Source of the DNA: Pseudarthrobacter sulfonivorans
GTDB lineage: Bacteria > Actinomycetota > Actinomycetes > Actinomycetales > Micrococcaceae
Length of the DNA stretch: 64,000 nt
Reading direction: 5' to 3'
Assembly: GCF_014712225.1 (NCBI RefSeq)
Contig: NZ_JACXBW010000002.1
Span: 310,001-374,000 of the forward strand
A program made the position numbers and the translations under genes. Shown one piece after another: positions 50,536 to 58,987 of this stretch. The notes under the pieces are model-generated. The model searched no databases. It saw only the letters and a program-made list of their open reading frames with translations, and had not been told where the DNA came from. Each line of letters begins with the position of its first letter. Position 1 is the stretch's first letter.

Positions 50536-50754
50536 GCGGGCTCCTTCTCTCGACTCCCTGACAGTTAACCAGCTTTGCCTCCGGCAGCGGCTGATTCTGC
50601 ACCGTCATTCGGGCAACCCGCCGCGAGGGTAGACCCGTTCGTTGACACTCCCTGGCGGCGGGCATGTACTTGAATTGGCGCCTCATCCAGGAGCCAAAAC
50701 CACGAAGCGGCCCACGCTTCCGTGCGGCCGCCCGAGTAGAAATGGAGGTCGAAA

Positions 50755-51204
50755 ATGGGACAGGCACGCGAGGTCATGGACCGCGCAACAGATGCCATGA
50801 ATGCACGCGACAAAGAGGCGCTGGCGGCGTGCTACGCCGACGACGCCGTGGCCTTTACCCCCGACGAGGGCGAGATCACCGGGCGCGACCGGGTCACCGG
50901 CTACCTTTTCCAGCTCTGGGACGCCATGCCGGACCTCAGCTATGAGTCCAGGGAAAAATACGAAACCGGCAACGTGGCGATCGATGAAGGCGTCGTCACC
51001 GGCACCAACACCGGGGCGATGAAGATGGCCACCGGAGAGACCTTGCAGCCCACGGGAAAGAAGGTGACGGTCCGAAGTTGCGACATCATCCATGTCGAAG
51101 CAGGAGTCATCAAAACCCACCACTTCTACTTCGACCAGCTGGATTTCATGGGGCAGCTCGGACTGCTTCCTGAATCAATGACAAGGCACATGTCCAGCCA
51201 CTGA
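50755..51204 (+). CDS. SnoaL-like (NTF2-fold) protein
   Basis: The 149-residue protein is a single SnoaL/NTF2-like domain: MNARDKEALAACYADDAVAFTPDEGEITGRDRV and then KKVTVRSCDIIHVEAGVIKTHHFYFDQLDFMGQLGL. Relatives are polyketide cyclases, limonene-epoxide hydrolases or small ligand-binding proteins. Asp and His residues of the pocket (HFYFD) are present. GGAGG precedes ATG 50755. It ends 15 bp before a strong hairpin shared with the converging hydrolase. Confidence 0.85.
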   Translation: MGQAREVMDRATDAMNARDKEALAACYADDAVAFTPDEGEITGRDRVTGYLFQLWDAMPDLSYESREKYETGNVAIDEGVVTGTNTGAMKMATGETLQPTGKKVTVRSCDIIHVEAGVIKTHHFYFDQLDFMGQLGLLPESMTRHMSSH

Positions 51205-51218
51205 AGGACGCTGGAACC

Positions 51219-51252
51219 GGCTGGCGGGCACCGGCGGCGTTGCCCGCCAGCC
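51219..51252. terminator. Bidirectional hairpin between convergent genes
   Basis: GGCTGGCGGGCA (51219-51230) and TGCCCGCCAGCC (51241-51252) form a perfect 12-bp stem with a 10-base loop, between the SnoaL and hydrolase stops. There is no T-tract. Confidence 0.75.
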
Positions 51253-51270
51253 GCCGCTCGTCGTCGAATA

Positions 51271-52188
51271 TCACTCACGCGCGCCGGGGGTCACCCAGCC
51301 CGCCTTGGCCAGCCAGTCGGTCAGGATCGGCAGAACCACAGCGCTGTGCATCGCACCCATATGGTCAAAGCCCGGCAGGATCCGGACGTCCCACCCTGCC
51401 TCGGCGAGCGCACCCTGATGCCTTGCCAGCGGCTCCCCGATGGCCACCCGCACGCCTCCCCAAACCGGTTTGTAGTCGATGTGATCCTCGGCGCCGGCGA
51501 ATGCGAGGCAATGCAGGTCTGCCGGGAGCCGGCGCGGCGCAGGCTCGTCCGCCCCCAGCCGGTCACTCCACAGCACAGCGCCGCCGTCGTCGAAGTCTTG
51601 CAGTGTTTCGTACAGGGTGACGAACTGCTGGGTCTGCGCCTCGGTGGTCTGTACCGACGCCGAGTCCCAGTCGCCCGGCTCCGGTTCCGGCAAGGGGCCT
51701 GCCGGTTCGGCGGCTGCCTGCATGGAGAAGGCGTGCGCTGCCCGCGTGACGGCGAGCATGCTCCGGTACGGACCTTCCACCGGTGGGAAGCCGCCCATGG
51801 CCAGCGCCCGGAGCCGGTCAGTGCGGAGTGCGAGCTGCAGGCCGCTGAGGGCCAGCCAGGAGTAGCCGTAGTAGGCAAAACGGTCCACGGCGGCGGCATC
51901 GGCAATGGCCAGGAAATCCTTCGTGAGGTTCTCCGGGGTGAGGGTCTGCGGCGCCGGATTGGCCATCCGGTGTGCTTCGTAATCGGCTGCAATCACGCGG
52001 TTGGCGCGGGCCAGCCCGTTGACGAGGTTTGGGCCGAGGTCCGGGTCTGCTCCCCACTGGCGCAGCGTCTCCGCCTCCGCCGCTGTGTGGGTCGCCAGGC
52101 TCACGGGCAGCAGGATGGCGGGACCGTCACCTTGGATGGTGACGGTGATGATGGAGCCGTCGTGGAGTACGGCTTCGGCATGAGCCAT
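51271..52188 (-). CDS. Alpha/beta-hydrolase-like protein
   Basis: The 305-residue protein looks like an alpha/beta hydrolase with an altered nucleophile elbow, YYGYSWLALSGLQLAL, where Ser follows GY and the next positions are W and L instead of the usual GxSxG. The likely catalytic His is in GFDHMGAMH. The oxyanion loop SLATHTAAEAETLRQWGADPDLG is long. It starts 13 bp after the DinB stop with GGAAGGGGAG between, so the two form an operon. Activity is uncertain. Confidence 0.75.
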   Translation of the reverse strand: MAHAEAVLHDGSIITVTIQGDGPAILLPVSLATHTAAEAETLRQWGADPDLGPNLVNGLARANRVIAADYEAHRMANPAPQTLTPENLTKDFLAIADAAAVDRFAYYGYSWLALSGLQLALRTDRLRALAMGGFPPVEGPYRSMLAVTRAAHAFSMQAAAEPAGPLPEPEPGDWDSASVQTTEAQTQQFVTLYETLQDFDDGGAVLWSDRLGADEPAPRRLPADLHCLAFAGAEDHIDYKPVWGGVRVAIGEPLARHQGALAEAGWDVRILPGFDHMGAMHSAVVLPILTDWLAKAGWVTPGARE

Positions 52189-52201
52189 GGGCTCCCCTTC
52201 C

Positions 52202-52702
52202 CTAAGCCTTCAGACCCTTTGCATAGGCGGCCTGGCCTACGTGCTGGAGGCAGTCGGCAATGGTGCTGACCAACCGAACGCCGAGGGTGACCGGCGGGTC
52301 CCAGCGCTTGTCAACGATCCGATCCAGGTCCTGGTCGGTGAGCGTGTTTACAAACTCCACCGTCTGACGGTGGACGGCGTTGTAGTACTCCAGCAGCAGT
52401 TCAGGCGCCGCCTGCACGGCGTCGACCTGGTGGCTGGAGTGACCGTAACCCGTGTCGCGCTCTGTCAGGGGCAGACCGAAACGGCCGGCGAAGTCCTGCG
52501 ACGTCCACACCTGGTCCAAGCCTGCGGCAGAGGCTACTTGCGCGTCCGCCACCCGGCCGAGGTGCCAGATCAGCCATGCGATCGAGTTCCCGGTTCCCGC
52601 CGGCCGCCGGGCCAGGGACCCGTCGTCGAGCCCTTCAAGCGTGGCCTCCACGTTTTCCCGGACCCGGCCGAAGGCGTCCAGCAGCACTTCGTTGGATTTC
52701 AT
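52202..52702 (-). CDS. DinB/DUF664-family protein
   Basis: The 166-residue protein is a DinB four-helix bundle. It has the family's WLIWHLGRVADAQVASAAG and LVSTIADCLQHVGQAAYAKGL, with the conserved His residues (HLGR, HSSHQ and QHVGQ) that bind metal. Actinobacterial members can be mycothiol-dependent transferases, which is an inference here. It is the first gene of a two-gene operon with the hydrolase. Confidence 0.88.
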   Translation of the reverse strand: MKSNEVLLDAFGRVRENVEATLEGLDDGSLARRPAGTGNSIAWLIWHLGRVADAQVASAAGLDQVWTSQDFAGRFGLPLTERDTGYGHSSHQVDAVQAAPELLLEYYNAVHRQTVEFVNTLTDQDLDRIVDKRWDPPVTLGVRLVSTIADCLQHVGQAAYAKGLKA

Positions 52703-52890
52703 CAGGTCTCCCTCAATCCGACATTCCCGCTAAGCCCCCATGCTTACACGCGCGCGCCACCTGCGGATAGACGGGGTGCGTCCCATGCCGGGACAGCCTT
52801 GACGCCGTGCACGCCGAAGGCCAGCATGTGAATCGCGGTGGCTCCCTCCCCGCTCCCCCAATCGGGCCGGCCAGCCTGAAAGGAATTGGC

Positions 52891-53472
52891 ATGAGAAAAG
52901 TGACCGTCACCAACAACATCTCGCTGGACGGCGTGATGCAGGCACCAGGCCGTCCGGACGAGGATACCCGCGGAGGCTTCCAGCGCGGTGGCTGGGCGCT
53001 GCCCTACAACGACCCCGTCATGGGACGCGTGATGGGAGAGGGGATGGCGCACACTGGTGCCCTGTTGCTGGGACGGCGCACCTACGAGGACTTCGCTGGC
53101 TACTGGCCGCACCAAAAGGACAATCCCTTCACCGAGGTCCTGGACAACGTCCCAAAGTACGTTGCCTCGAGAACGTTGACCGAACCCCTGACCTGGCAGA
53201 ACTCAACGCTGCTCCACGGGGACGCCGCCGAGGCAGTGGCCGCCCTCAAGAGCGAGCCAGGGCCCGACATCGCCATTCTGGGCAGCGGGGAGCTGATCCA
53301 GTCGCTGAGGCGCCGCAACCTGATCGACGAATACGTGTTGCTGATCCACCCGCTGCTCCTCGGTTCCGGGCGGCGCCTCTTCCCGGACGGCGGCCCATCG
53401 TCGGAGCTTCGGCTCACCAGCAGTGTGATCACCAGCACCGGCGTGGTCATCGCGACCTACCAGGCAGCCTGA
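52891..53472 (+). CDS. RibD C-terminal/dihydrofolate-reductase-family protein
   Basis: The 193-residue protein starts MRKVTVTNNISLDGVMQAPG behind AAAGGA. The GALLLGRRTYEDFAGYWPH and DIAILGSGELIQSLRRRNLIDEYVLLIHPLLLGSGRRLF segments are typical of the family, which reduces small substrates with NADPH. Physiological substrates are mostly unknown. The same N-terminus is seen in the truncated frame at 30437-30490. Confidence 0.9.
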   Translation: MRKVTVTNNISLDGVMQAPGRPDEDTRGGFQRGGWALPYNDPVMGRVMGEGMAHTGALLLGRRTYEDFAGYWPHQKDNPFTEVLDNVPKYVASRTLTEPLTWQNSTLLHGDAAEAVAALKSEPGPDIAILGSGELIQSLRRRNLIDEYVLLIHPLLLGSGRRLFPDGGPSSELRLTSSVITSTGVVIATYQAA

Positions 53473-53603
53473 GTGGCGCCGGCACTGGATCCCAGCCCGC
53501 CTCTTTCGGCCGGGGCGTTGGCGCCCACGGGTGCCCTAAGCCCTGCCGCCTGCCTTCGGTGTCTCGGCCGAACGGGCTAGGGCGGTTTCCCACCCGGCGC
53601 CGA

Positions 53604-53639
53604 ACGGGCCGCCCCGTGCTAGCGGCAGGGGCGGCCCGT
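53604..53639. terminator. Perfect 12-bp GC hairpin after the VOC gene
   Basis: ACGGGCCGCCCC (53604-53615) and GGGGCGGCCCGT (53628-53639) pair perfectly around a 12-base loop, 24 bp beyond the minus-strand stop at 53664. It also lies 131 bp after the convergent reductase gene. Confidence 0.7.
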
Positions 53640-53663
53640 GGCTGGCGTTCTCAGGTCCGGCGG

Positions 53664-54047
53664 CTACTTCGCGCGCTGGGAGAGGACGAGAATGTTTCCT
53701 TCACTGTCCAGGAACCACGCGGCCTTCCCCCAGTCATTGGTGGCCACGCCGTTCTCCGTCTTCAACCCGGGCATGTCGTAGTCCTCAAAAACCACGCCGC
53801 GGCCGCGCAGTTCCTCCATCTCCCGCTCCAGATTGTCTGTTTCCCAGCCCATCTGGGTGTTCTTGGCTGACCCGGCATTCTCGGTCTCGTAGACGAGGAA
53901 GCTCGTTCCCTTTCCGCCGCTGAACAGCAAGCTGCCGTCCCCAGAGACGTCGGAGGACTCCAGTCCCAGCTTGTCCCGATAGAATTCCTTCGCCCTGTTG
54001 AGGTCCTTCGCGGGAAGGACAGCCATGATCTCTGAATCGTTGAGCAT
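53664..54047 (-). CDS. VOC-family (glyoxalase/bleomycin-resistance fold) protein
   Basis: The 127-residue protein has the paired VOC motifs MAVLPAKDLNRAKEFYRDKLGLE and ATNDWGKAAWFLDSEGNILVLSQ. The metal ligands are partly replaced and only Glu in DSEGN is clear, so binding and not catalysis is possible. AAAGGA precedes ATG 54047 by 8 bases. It is a lone gene. Confidence 0.87.
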   Translation of the reverse strand: MLNDSEIMAVLPAKDLNRAKEFYRDKLGLESSDVSGDGSLLFSGGKGTSFLVYETENAGSAKNTQMGWETDNLEREMEELRGRGVVFEDYDMPGLKTENGVATNDWGKAAWFLDSEGNILVLSQRAK

Positions 54048-54321
54048 GATGAATTCCTTTGTGCATTGTTTCTGCATGATGGCGATGACCCCTGGGGTGC
54101 CGTCCCGGGACGTCTCTGTCCGGGGCCGCGTGGCCGCCCGTCCGCCAAGTGCTCAAACGGCCACCTGGGACTCTGCCACGCCCCGCCAGCCATCATTGGC
54201 GCGAGGGTCCCCGAAGGTTATGTGGCCATTATCGAACGAACCGGGACAGACCGAAATACCCTAGTTTGAGCCGCCCCCTTTGCAGGGGTGTAGCGGTAGA
54301 GCGGAGCGGGATAATGAAACC

Positions 54322-54639
54322 ATGAGCAACCAGGACCCGGACCTCTGGGAGGAATTCGACAAGGTCAAGCCCGCCCGCCCGGACAGCGTGCCCGGCCGTC
54401 CAGGCGGCGAACCGGCGGGCTTCGGCTTCAGCACGGGCGTGCGCAGCGCGAAGGTCGCCCTCGGATTCGCCGTGTACGCGCTGGCGCTCGGAACCACGCT
54501 GGTGCTCACCGGCACGGTCGTTTTCATCGCCCAACGCCAGTGGCTGCTGCTGGGACTGATGGTCCTCATCGAAGCAGTGTTCGTCTACGGATTCATCCGG
54601 CTGGCGCGCCAGGCGCGCAACCGGCGTTCCGCCCGCTAG
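54322..54639 (+). CDS. Small two-helix membrane protein
   Basis: The 105-residue protein has a charged 40-residue N-terminus and two membrane segments (about 47-68 and 72-93) with a basic C-tail ARQARNRRSAR. No family is recognised with certainty. Its TAG stop shares CTAG with the stop of the minus-strand gene at 54636, so the two genes overlap at their ends by four bases. Confidence 0.75.
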   Translation: MSNQDPDLWEEFDKVKPARPDSVPGRPGGEPAGFGFSTGVRSAKVALGFAVYALALGTTLVLTGTVVFIAQRQWLLLGLMVLIEAVFVYGFIRLARQARNRRSAR

Positions 54640-54965
54640 GACCTTGCTGCGCGGATCGCCCCACGGACCGCGGCGCCGAGGACGGCGATCACCGGGACCA
54701 GACAGACCAAGGTGACAACGGTGTTGGGCCGGAACTCCGCGCGGCCGCCGGCGTTCCCGTAGACACCAAGGGGCAGCACCACGCCACCGCCACCGCCGCC
54801 GCCGCCGGAGGCCCCGTCCCCGGCCTCGCCCCCGCCGCCGAACCCGAACGACACCAGGGCCACGGGGACGATTTCTTCCCCGCCGACATTGACGGGCTGG
54901 CCGTATGCCCTGGCTACGCCGACGTTCTTGAAGGTCTCCACAAAGGACGCAAAAGAATTGGACAT
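54636..54965 (-). CDS. GerW/YtfJ-family protein
   Basis: The 109-residue protein has AYGQPVNVGGEEIVPVALVSFGFGGGG, the core of the GerW (YtfJ) fold, then a Gly-rich linker and a C-terminal membrane segment (about 80-100). GerW was first described in spore germination, but homologues are common in non-sporing actinobacteria, where the role is unknown. It converges on the preceding gene with a shared CTAG. Confidence 0.85.
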   Translation of the reverse strand: MSNSFASFVETFKNVGVARAYGQPVNVGGEEIVPVALVSFGFGGGGEAGDGASGGGGGGGGVVLPLGVYGNAGGRAEFRPNTVVTLVCLVPVIAVLGAAVRGAIRAARS

Positions 54966-55053
54966 GGCACCACCATAGGCGCGTGGTGCCCCGATCGCCA
55001 CGGGTGAGCGCCCGAGCAGATCCTCGACAGCTAGAACCGGAAACGGCCCAGGG

Positions 55054-55521
55054 TCAGGCTTTGCCGGCTGTCGCGGCCGTGGACAGCGCCGCCAGCCCGC
55101 GCTCGAAATCGCCGCCCACCATCTTGTCCATGTTCACAACCAGGGCAAAAACCTTCGCCAGCCCTTTGTTCTCGCCGGTCATCCGCCACGTGACCCGGGT
55201 GCCGCCGTCGGCCGGTGCAAACGTGAACGAGGTGGGGTTCACTGCTTTGAACGGCTTCGTGAATTCGAGCCGCACCTTGATGCTCCCGGGAAAGTCCGAC
55301 TCAACAATCTCCATGTTGCCGCTGCCGGCTTTGCGGTTGCCGCTCCAGGCGTAGCGGGCTCCGACGCCGGCATCGTTGCCCGCGTACGAACGGTCCATTT
55401 CCGGGTCGACGTTCTCCCAGGGCGACCATTTTGTCCACTCAAGAAAGCTGTTTACCAGCGGAAAAATCTCTTCCGGCGAGGCAGGAATGAAGGCGCTGCG
55501 GGTGACTTCGTAGGATGACAT
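55054..55521 (-). CDS. SRPBCC-family protein
   Basis: The 155-residue protein is one SRPBCC barrel: SYEVTRSAFIPASPEEIFPLVNSFLEWTKWSPWENVDPEM and later PTSFTFAPADGGTRVTWRMTGEN. The hydrophobic cavity suggests binding of a lipid or aromatic ligand. No catalytic motif is evident. It is a lone gene, with an in-frame extension to 55590 that lacks family similarity. Confidence 0.85.
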   Translation of the reverse strand: MSSYEVTRSAFIPASPEEIFPLVNSFLEWTKWSPWENVDPEMDRSYAGNDAGVGARYAWSGNRKAGSGNMEIVESDFPGSIKVRLEFTKPFKAVNPTSFTFAPADGGTRVTWRMTGENKGLAKVFALVVNMDKMVGGDFERGLAALSTAATAGKA

Positions 55522-55625
55522 GCGGCCATCATAAGCGGGCAGGGGCGGGAATCCGCCAGACCCCGGCCGGACAATCCATGTTGTGTTCATTACCCGTTAA
55601 CGCCGCCCGGGAGCTACTGCAATTG

Positions 55626-57023
55626 TTAGTCCGCGCGTTCCCGCCACATCAACGTCACGGCGAAGGCCGCCGCCGTGAGGATCAGCATGGTTACGGTCAT
55701 CAGTCCCCAGCTTTGCTGGTCCACGCCGTCGGCTGCGAACACGCCGATCAGGACGGTGGCCGTGATGGCACCCAGGTAGCGGCACGTCTGGAAGATTCCG
55801 GCAGCAACGCCGCGTTCCTGCGGCCGGGTGGAGACGAACATGCCCTGGTTCGAAGCGATGCTCACGGCCCCGAACGGAACACCCATGAGGGCAGTAAGAA
55901 CCAGGACCAACGGCATGGCCAGTGACTGGGTGAGGAGCCACATGAGGGCGGCCACCGCGGCAAGAAGTACGACGCCGGCAATCAGCACCCGCCGCACGCC
56001 GAACCTTCCCATCGCCCGGACTGCCCAGGGAGTGGCTACGACGGATGCGGCGGCCAGCGGCAGCATCAGCAGACCTACCAGGCCTGGTTCGTAGCCGCCT
56101 GACTCCTGCAGCAGCTGGGGCAGGCCGAAGAACGCAAAATAGTAGACGCTGTTGAACACGGCGAAGCCCACGTACACCAGCATCAGTGGCCGGTTCCTGC
56201 CGAGGAGCCGCAGGTCAAGGAACGGCGGGCTGAAACGCAGTTCACGCCAGGCAAACAGCGCCGCCGTCACGGCACCGGCGCCCAACAGCAGCCACCGGTA
56301 CCCCGGCGCCACGTCGAGCAGAGCCATCATCACCAGCAGCAGGGAACTGACGAAGCCCAGGATTCCCGGGATATCCGAATCCCGCACCAGCGCGGCGAAG
56401 CTGCCGCGTTCCCGGGCCGCGTCGGCAGGAGCGGCCCGCCGTACGATCAGCAGCGCCGCCAACGCCAACGGCACGTTAATGAGGAACAGCGCCTCCCAGC
56501 CGACGAAGCCCACCAGCAGGCCACCGATGACCGGGCCCACGGCCGCCGCGGACGTGTTGGCCATCTGGATGTGCCCCAAGGGCCGGGAGGATCTGAGGCC
56601 GGCCGGCTGGGCGGTGCCGGACTGATGGACCATAACGCCCACCATCACCACCGCACTGGGGTAAGCCGCGGCGGTGCCCAACGCCATCACGGCCCGGGCC
56701 ACACACAGCAGCGCGAAGTTCGGCGAAAAGGGCGCCAGGGCACAGGTCACGGCCACGAGTCCCATGCCGAGCGAAAACATCCGCCGCGGCCCGAACCTGT
56801 CCGCGAGCTTGCCCATCAGCGGCTGGCCGGCAGCGGAGCTGAGGTAGAAGGAGGTGATCACCCACGTGACCGTGGCGACGTCGAGCCCGAAGTCCGCGCG
56901 CAGCACCACCAGGGCGACAGCGATCATGGAGGAGTTCAGCGGGTTCAGCGCCGTGCCCAGGCTGAGGCCGGCGACAGCCAGCCGGGTCCGGGGTTGGTTG
57001 CTCACGGAAACAGTCTGCTCCAC
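55626..57023 (-). CDS. DHA2-type MFS drug exporter
   Basis: The 465-residue protein has about fourteen membrane segments, with LADRFGPRRMFSLGMGL as the MFS loop and GTALNPLNSSMIAVALVVLRADFGLDVATVTWVITSFYL as the first-helix region. It resembles EmrB/QacA-type exporters. It probably exports toxic compounds in exchange for protons. It is 59 bp downstream of the GNAT gene, on the same strand. Confidence 0.85.
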   Translation of the reverse strand: MEQTVSVSNQPRTRLAVAGLSLGTALNPLNSSMIAVALVVLRADFGLDVATVTWVITSFYLSSAAGQPLMGKLADRFGPRRMFSLGMGLVAVTCALAPFSPNFALLCVARAVMALGTAAAYPSAVVMVGVMVHQSGTAQPAGLRSSRPLGHIQMANTSAAAVGPVIGGLLVGFVGWEALFLINVPLALAALLIVRRAAPADAARERGSFAALVRDSDIPGILGFVSSLLLVMMALLDVAPGYRWLLLGAGAVTAALFAWRELRFSPPFLDLRLLGRNRPLMLVYVGFAVFNSVYYFAFFGLPQLLQESGGYEPGLVGLLMLPLAAASVVATPWAVRAMGRFGVRRVLIAGVVLLAAVAALMWLLTQSLAMPLVLVLTALMGVPFGAVSIASNQGMFVSTRPQERGVAAGIFQTCRYLGAITATVLIGVFAADGVDQQSWGLMTVTMLILTAAAFAVTLMWRERAD

Positions 57024-57081
57024 CAGCTGCTGGAAGCGCGATTTGATGACGGGCGCCGGACGGTCTCAGCCGGGAAGGACG

Positions 57082-57429
57082 TCAGGCCCGGGCAGCCAGT
57101 ACTTTGTCCAGGAACTGCAGATGCGCGGGCGTGATGGCCACGGCACTTGCCTCATATTCCGGGTGCCTGGCGATGTAGCTCTTGATGAAAGGGCAGACCG
57201 GGACGATCCGCAGGCCCGCTGCCACTGTCTCATCCAGCGCCACTTGAGCCAGCCTGCCTGCCAGTCCCTGCCCCTCGTATTCCTCAGTGACCGTTGTGTG
57301 ATAAAAAATCCGCTGCGACGGGACCTCGCCGTCGTACGCCTTGTACCAGGCCTTCCCAACCACTTTTCCGGTATCCCGGACCTCGAACCGCTCCCGGTCC
57401 GGATTGTTGCTGATGGTGATGTCGCTCAA
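57082..57429 (-). CDS. YjdJ-type GNAT acetyltransferase, TTG start
   Basis: The 115-residue protein is a short GNAT domain of the YjdJ type: RFEVRDTGKVVGKAWYKA and TEEYEGQGLAGRLAQVALDETVAAGLRIVPVCPFIKSYIARHPEY. The CPFIKSYIARHPEY end is the family hallmark. Translation probably starts at TTG 57429 because AAGGAG lies 7 bases upstream and the reading is MSDITISNNPD. It precedes the DHA2 exporter. Confidence 0.87.
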   Translation of the reverse strand: MSDITISNNPDRERFEVRDTGKVVGKAWYKAYDGEVPSQRIFYHTTVTEEYEGQGLAGRLAQVALDETVAAGLRIVPVCPFIKSYIARHPEYEASAVAITPAHLQFLDKVLAARA

Positions 57430-57586
57430 GGGGATTCTCCTTCGCTGCTGGCTTTCCTCAACCCTAACGCCGCTGCGGGAACCTGTTGTGACCCCTGACG
57501 CAACGTGCCTATAGTGGCCTACGGTGCACCATCCGGCTTGCGGAAAGGCAGGCCGTTGAGCCAGTTCCGCCGCAAAGGAGAACCGC

Positions 57587-58561
<975 letters not shown>

Positions 58562-58629
58562 GAGCCGCCGGCGCCCACGAACCCGTCCCACTACCCGCCC
58601 CACCTACCCGCCCCACGAAGGAGACCACC

Positions 58630-58974
58630 ATGGCCCAGAACGACGACGAAGCCCGGATTTTGGAGCAGTGGACCCACAAGCTGACCCAGGCCTTGCAGAT
58701 CCTGGACCTGAAGGTGGACCAGGAGCTGATCCTTGAGCTGGCCCGGAAATCCGCAGATTCCGTGACGCACGCAGCAGCCCCGATCACCGCGTTCCTGGTG
58801 GGCTACGCCGCCGCGCTCGAGGCCGGCACGGGAAGCGCCGGTTCCAAGGCAGCCTCGACGGCGTCCATCACCAAAGCGGCCGACGTCGCGTTCAGCCTCT
58901 GTGCGGACGCCCGCCAGCAGGCGAATCCCCAGCCGGAACCCGGCGCTCAAGGCTGGACGCACAGCGCGCAGTAG
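58630..58974 (+). CDS. DUF6457 protein
   Basis: The 114-residue protein is a helical DUF6457 domain (ILEQWTHKLTQALQILDLKVDQELILELARKSADSVTHAAAPITAFLVGYAAAL). It is often fused to or beside molybdenum-cofactor guanylyltransferase and formate-dehydrogenase-type genes. Here it converges on the YdeP-family oxidoreductase, 13 bp apart. A role in maturing that enzyme is plausible. AAGGAG precedes ATG 58630. Confidence 0.85.
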   Translation: MAQNDDEARILEQWTHKLTQALQILDLKVDQELILELARKSADSVTHAAAPITAFLVGYAAALEAGTGSAGSKAASTASITKAADVAFSLCADARQQANPQPEPGAQGWTHSAQ

Positions 58975-58987
58975 CTCCTTCGGTGGC

